Assembly: GCA_037447655.1 (NCBI GenBank) | Contig: JBBHKE010003554.1 | Coordinates: 1-33,690, forward strand | DNA length: 33,690 nt | Direction: 5' to 3' | Source of the DNA: Zygnema cylindricum | Taxonomy: Eukaryota > Streptophyta > Zygnematophyceae > Zygnematales > Zygnemataceae | In this document: positions 32,570-33,690 of the stretch, piece by piece | Position numbering within the stretch: position 1 is the first letter of the stretch | Layout: every line of letters begins with the position of its first letter | Program-made: the position numbers and the translations under genes | Notes under the pieces: generated by a model | What the model was told of the DNA's origin: nothing | The model's database searches: none | What the model saw: only the letters and a program-made list of their open reading frames with translations

Positions 32570-32826
32570 TTTAATCACGTAATAATAATGTGCTAATTGT
32601 TGTTCCTCGACCACTGGAGCAGGTGAAGCAGGAGTAGTAGTAGTAGAAGCAGACATAATTCACTCACAAAAGCTTACCAAGAATCCTTCCAAACAACTGT
32701 GTTCTACAGCTCACCAAATCTGACACAAAAGTCCAAAGTGCTTCAAACTATACCACATTATAAAATATCACAAATAATGACAACTCCCAATGTTTCGCCC
32801 AATTGATCAAACAAAATCCAAGATAT
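32570..32826 (-). pseudogene. Copia-like gag N-terminus and leader (family D-like), truncated
   Basis: Minus ATG at 32656 reads MSASTTTTPASPAPVVEEQQ followed by LAHYYYVIKG, the same kind of Ser/Thr/Pro-rich opening as at 23768, with a collinear leader (AGCTTACCAAGAATCCTTCC and AGCTATCAAGAATCTTACC; both leaders reach AGATATGGA). It is cut at about 32827, where a different gag begins. Confidence 0.5.
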
Positions 32827-33690
32827 GGATTTCCACCGTTTTTACGATTTTCATAAGGAAATCGGGTCTTTGCGGGCACCAATGGACATAATGTCCTGGG
32901 TGGCAAAATTAAGCCACCTTGTCAAGACACGCAGCATCGGCTCTTTTTCCACATCGGAACACATCTTTCCGGGACCAATGGATTCCCATGGTTGGAGTCT
33001 CAGAGCCTATAACGCCGGGTTTTAACGGAGAGGAGATGGATTGGCCGGTTCCCTGTGAGGAGGTTTGGACCGCACATGGGGGTCCCACCACGATGTCTGG
33101 ATCGCATACTCTATCGCGTATTGAGCCGCTTGCATAAAGGTGATTTTAAGTCCATACATCAGGTTGAGGTGGTTTTGGATAAACCTGTTTGATGGAATCA
33201 GTAACTGTCCCACAAATTTCTGGACTGCCTCCGCATCGGACATGAGGTCTAATAATGCCTCCCGTAGAGTTTCCATCCGAGCTCGCAAGGCAGGGGCAGT
33301 TTCACCTGGCCTACGCTTGAAGTTTATCAACTCTTTCATCTAATCCGGATTTTGCATCTGGTACTCCTCTAGAGGATGTCAAACATGACGAAGAGAGGGT
33401 CCCGTAAAGAAATGGTTCCCCCCGCTCTAGCAAGGACAGCCGCTAGGGCAGCCACTATATACTAGCGAGGGACCTCGGAGATAGCTGGATACATCTCTTC
33501 CCCATTACCATCTAATACCGCAGGTCTCATAACCTGATATGGGATATCCACCTGGCCGCGGACTTCTGGTAAACCCGCAAAGGGAGCCACGTACTCCGTC
33601 ATCGTAAGAACATCCTCGTACTTGCGAGTGTAGAGAGTGAGGGCCGTACCACGCAGGTATCGACTGAGAAGGGAAAAGGCGACACGAAGG
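32827..33690 (-). pseudogene. Gypsy-type (Retrotrans_gag) gag remnant, runs off the window
   Basis: On minus from the window edge: FSLLSRYLRGTALTLYTRKYED (the L-x-G-x-A-x-x-x-Y segment of Retrotrans_gag). A frameshift and an in-frame stop (NPD-stop-MKELINFKRRPGETAPALRARM) follow, then the open frame 33022-33339 with MSDAEAVQKFVGQL, and finally a disrupted CCHC knuckle (FRCGKRAD... and GHYVHWCPQ, about 32870-32970). The family's usual order is kept, with about 230 bp of extra or unrecognised sequence near 33380-33610. Non-functional. Confidence 0.7.

Overview
The window is an intergenic, transposon-rich stretch of a eukaryotic nuclear genome, most likely a land plant. The main evidence is a plant-type copia primer-binding site (TGGTATCAGAGC at 6362) next to an LTR, several different Ty1/copia gag-pol remnants, a gypsy-type gag, and hAT-like and TA-target short elements. 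Nothing looks bacterial and I see no intact host gene. Almost all open frames are degenerate retroelement coding sequence or low-complexity noise. Lineage cannot be fixed from this window alone; a bryophyte, lycophyte or fern is plausible but is only an impression.

Layout. 1-4857: AT-rich DNA with six truncated copies of one LINE-like 3' end, on both strands, sharing a small hairpin (GATGG-loop-CCATC). The longest copy carries about 280 codons of the C-terminal, zinc-motif plus nuclease-like part of a reverse-transcriptase polyprotein. 4858-8725: family A copia element on +, with LTR, PBS, gag, protease and integrase, all broken by stops and frameshifts. 8726-20757: the centrepiece, a head-to-tail array on the minus strand of a gag-only (TR-GAG-like) LTR retrotransposon, family B. 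It has four LTRs (two of about 975 bp and two of 1061 bp) sharing three internal regions, with a period of 3472, 3472 and 3378 bp. It has no protease, integrase or RT. 20758-21451: minus-strand gag remnant of a further copia family (C). 21452-22531: second, 3'-truncated copy of the family A LTR, starting at exactly the same terminal base as the first. 22532-23701: copia reverse transcriptase on +.

23702-26129: minus-strand copia family D, whose 700-bp LTR joins the 3' end of one internal region (integrase C-terminus, RT with a large in-frame deletion, RNase H) to the 5' leader and gag start of another, so it is again an LTR-sharing arrangement. 26228-26584: a 64-bp tandem repeat, 5.6 copies. 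26590-31690: mostly unannotatable AT-rich DNA holding an 885-bp hAT-type nonautonomous element with a perfect 8-bp target duplication (28887-29771), a 615-bp short inverted-repeat element flanked by TA (29991-30605) and a lone end of the same family (28010). 31693-32310: a diverged repeat of about 150 bp. 32570-32826: another gag start with leader like family D. 32827-33690: minus-strand gypsy-type gag.

How the parts relate: families B and D run the same way and share short blocks in the same order in their LTRs, so D or a close relative is a candidate source of the enzymes that B lacks. Most junctions between pieces fall inside genes rather than at element ends, pointing to deletion and recombination as well as nested insertion.
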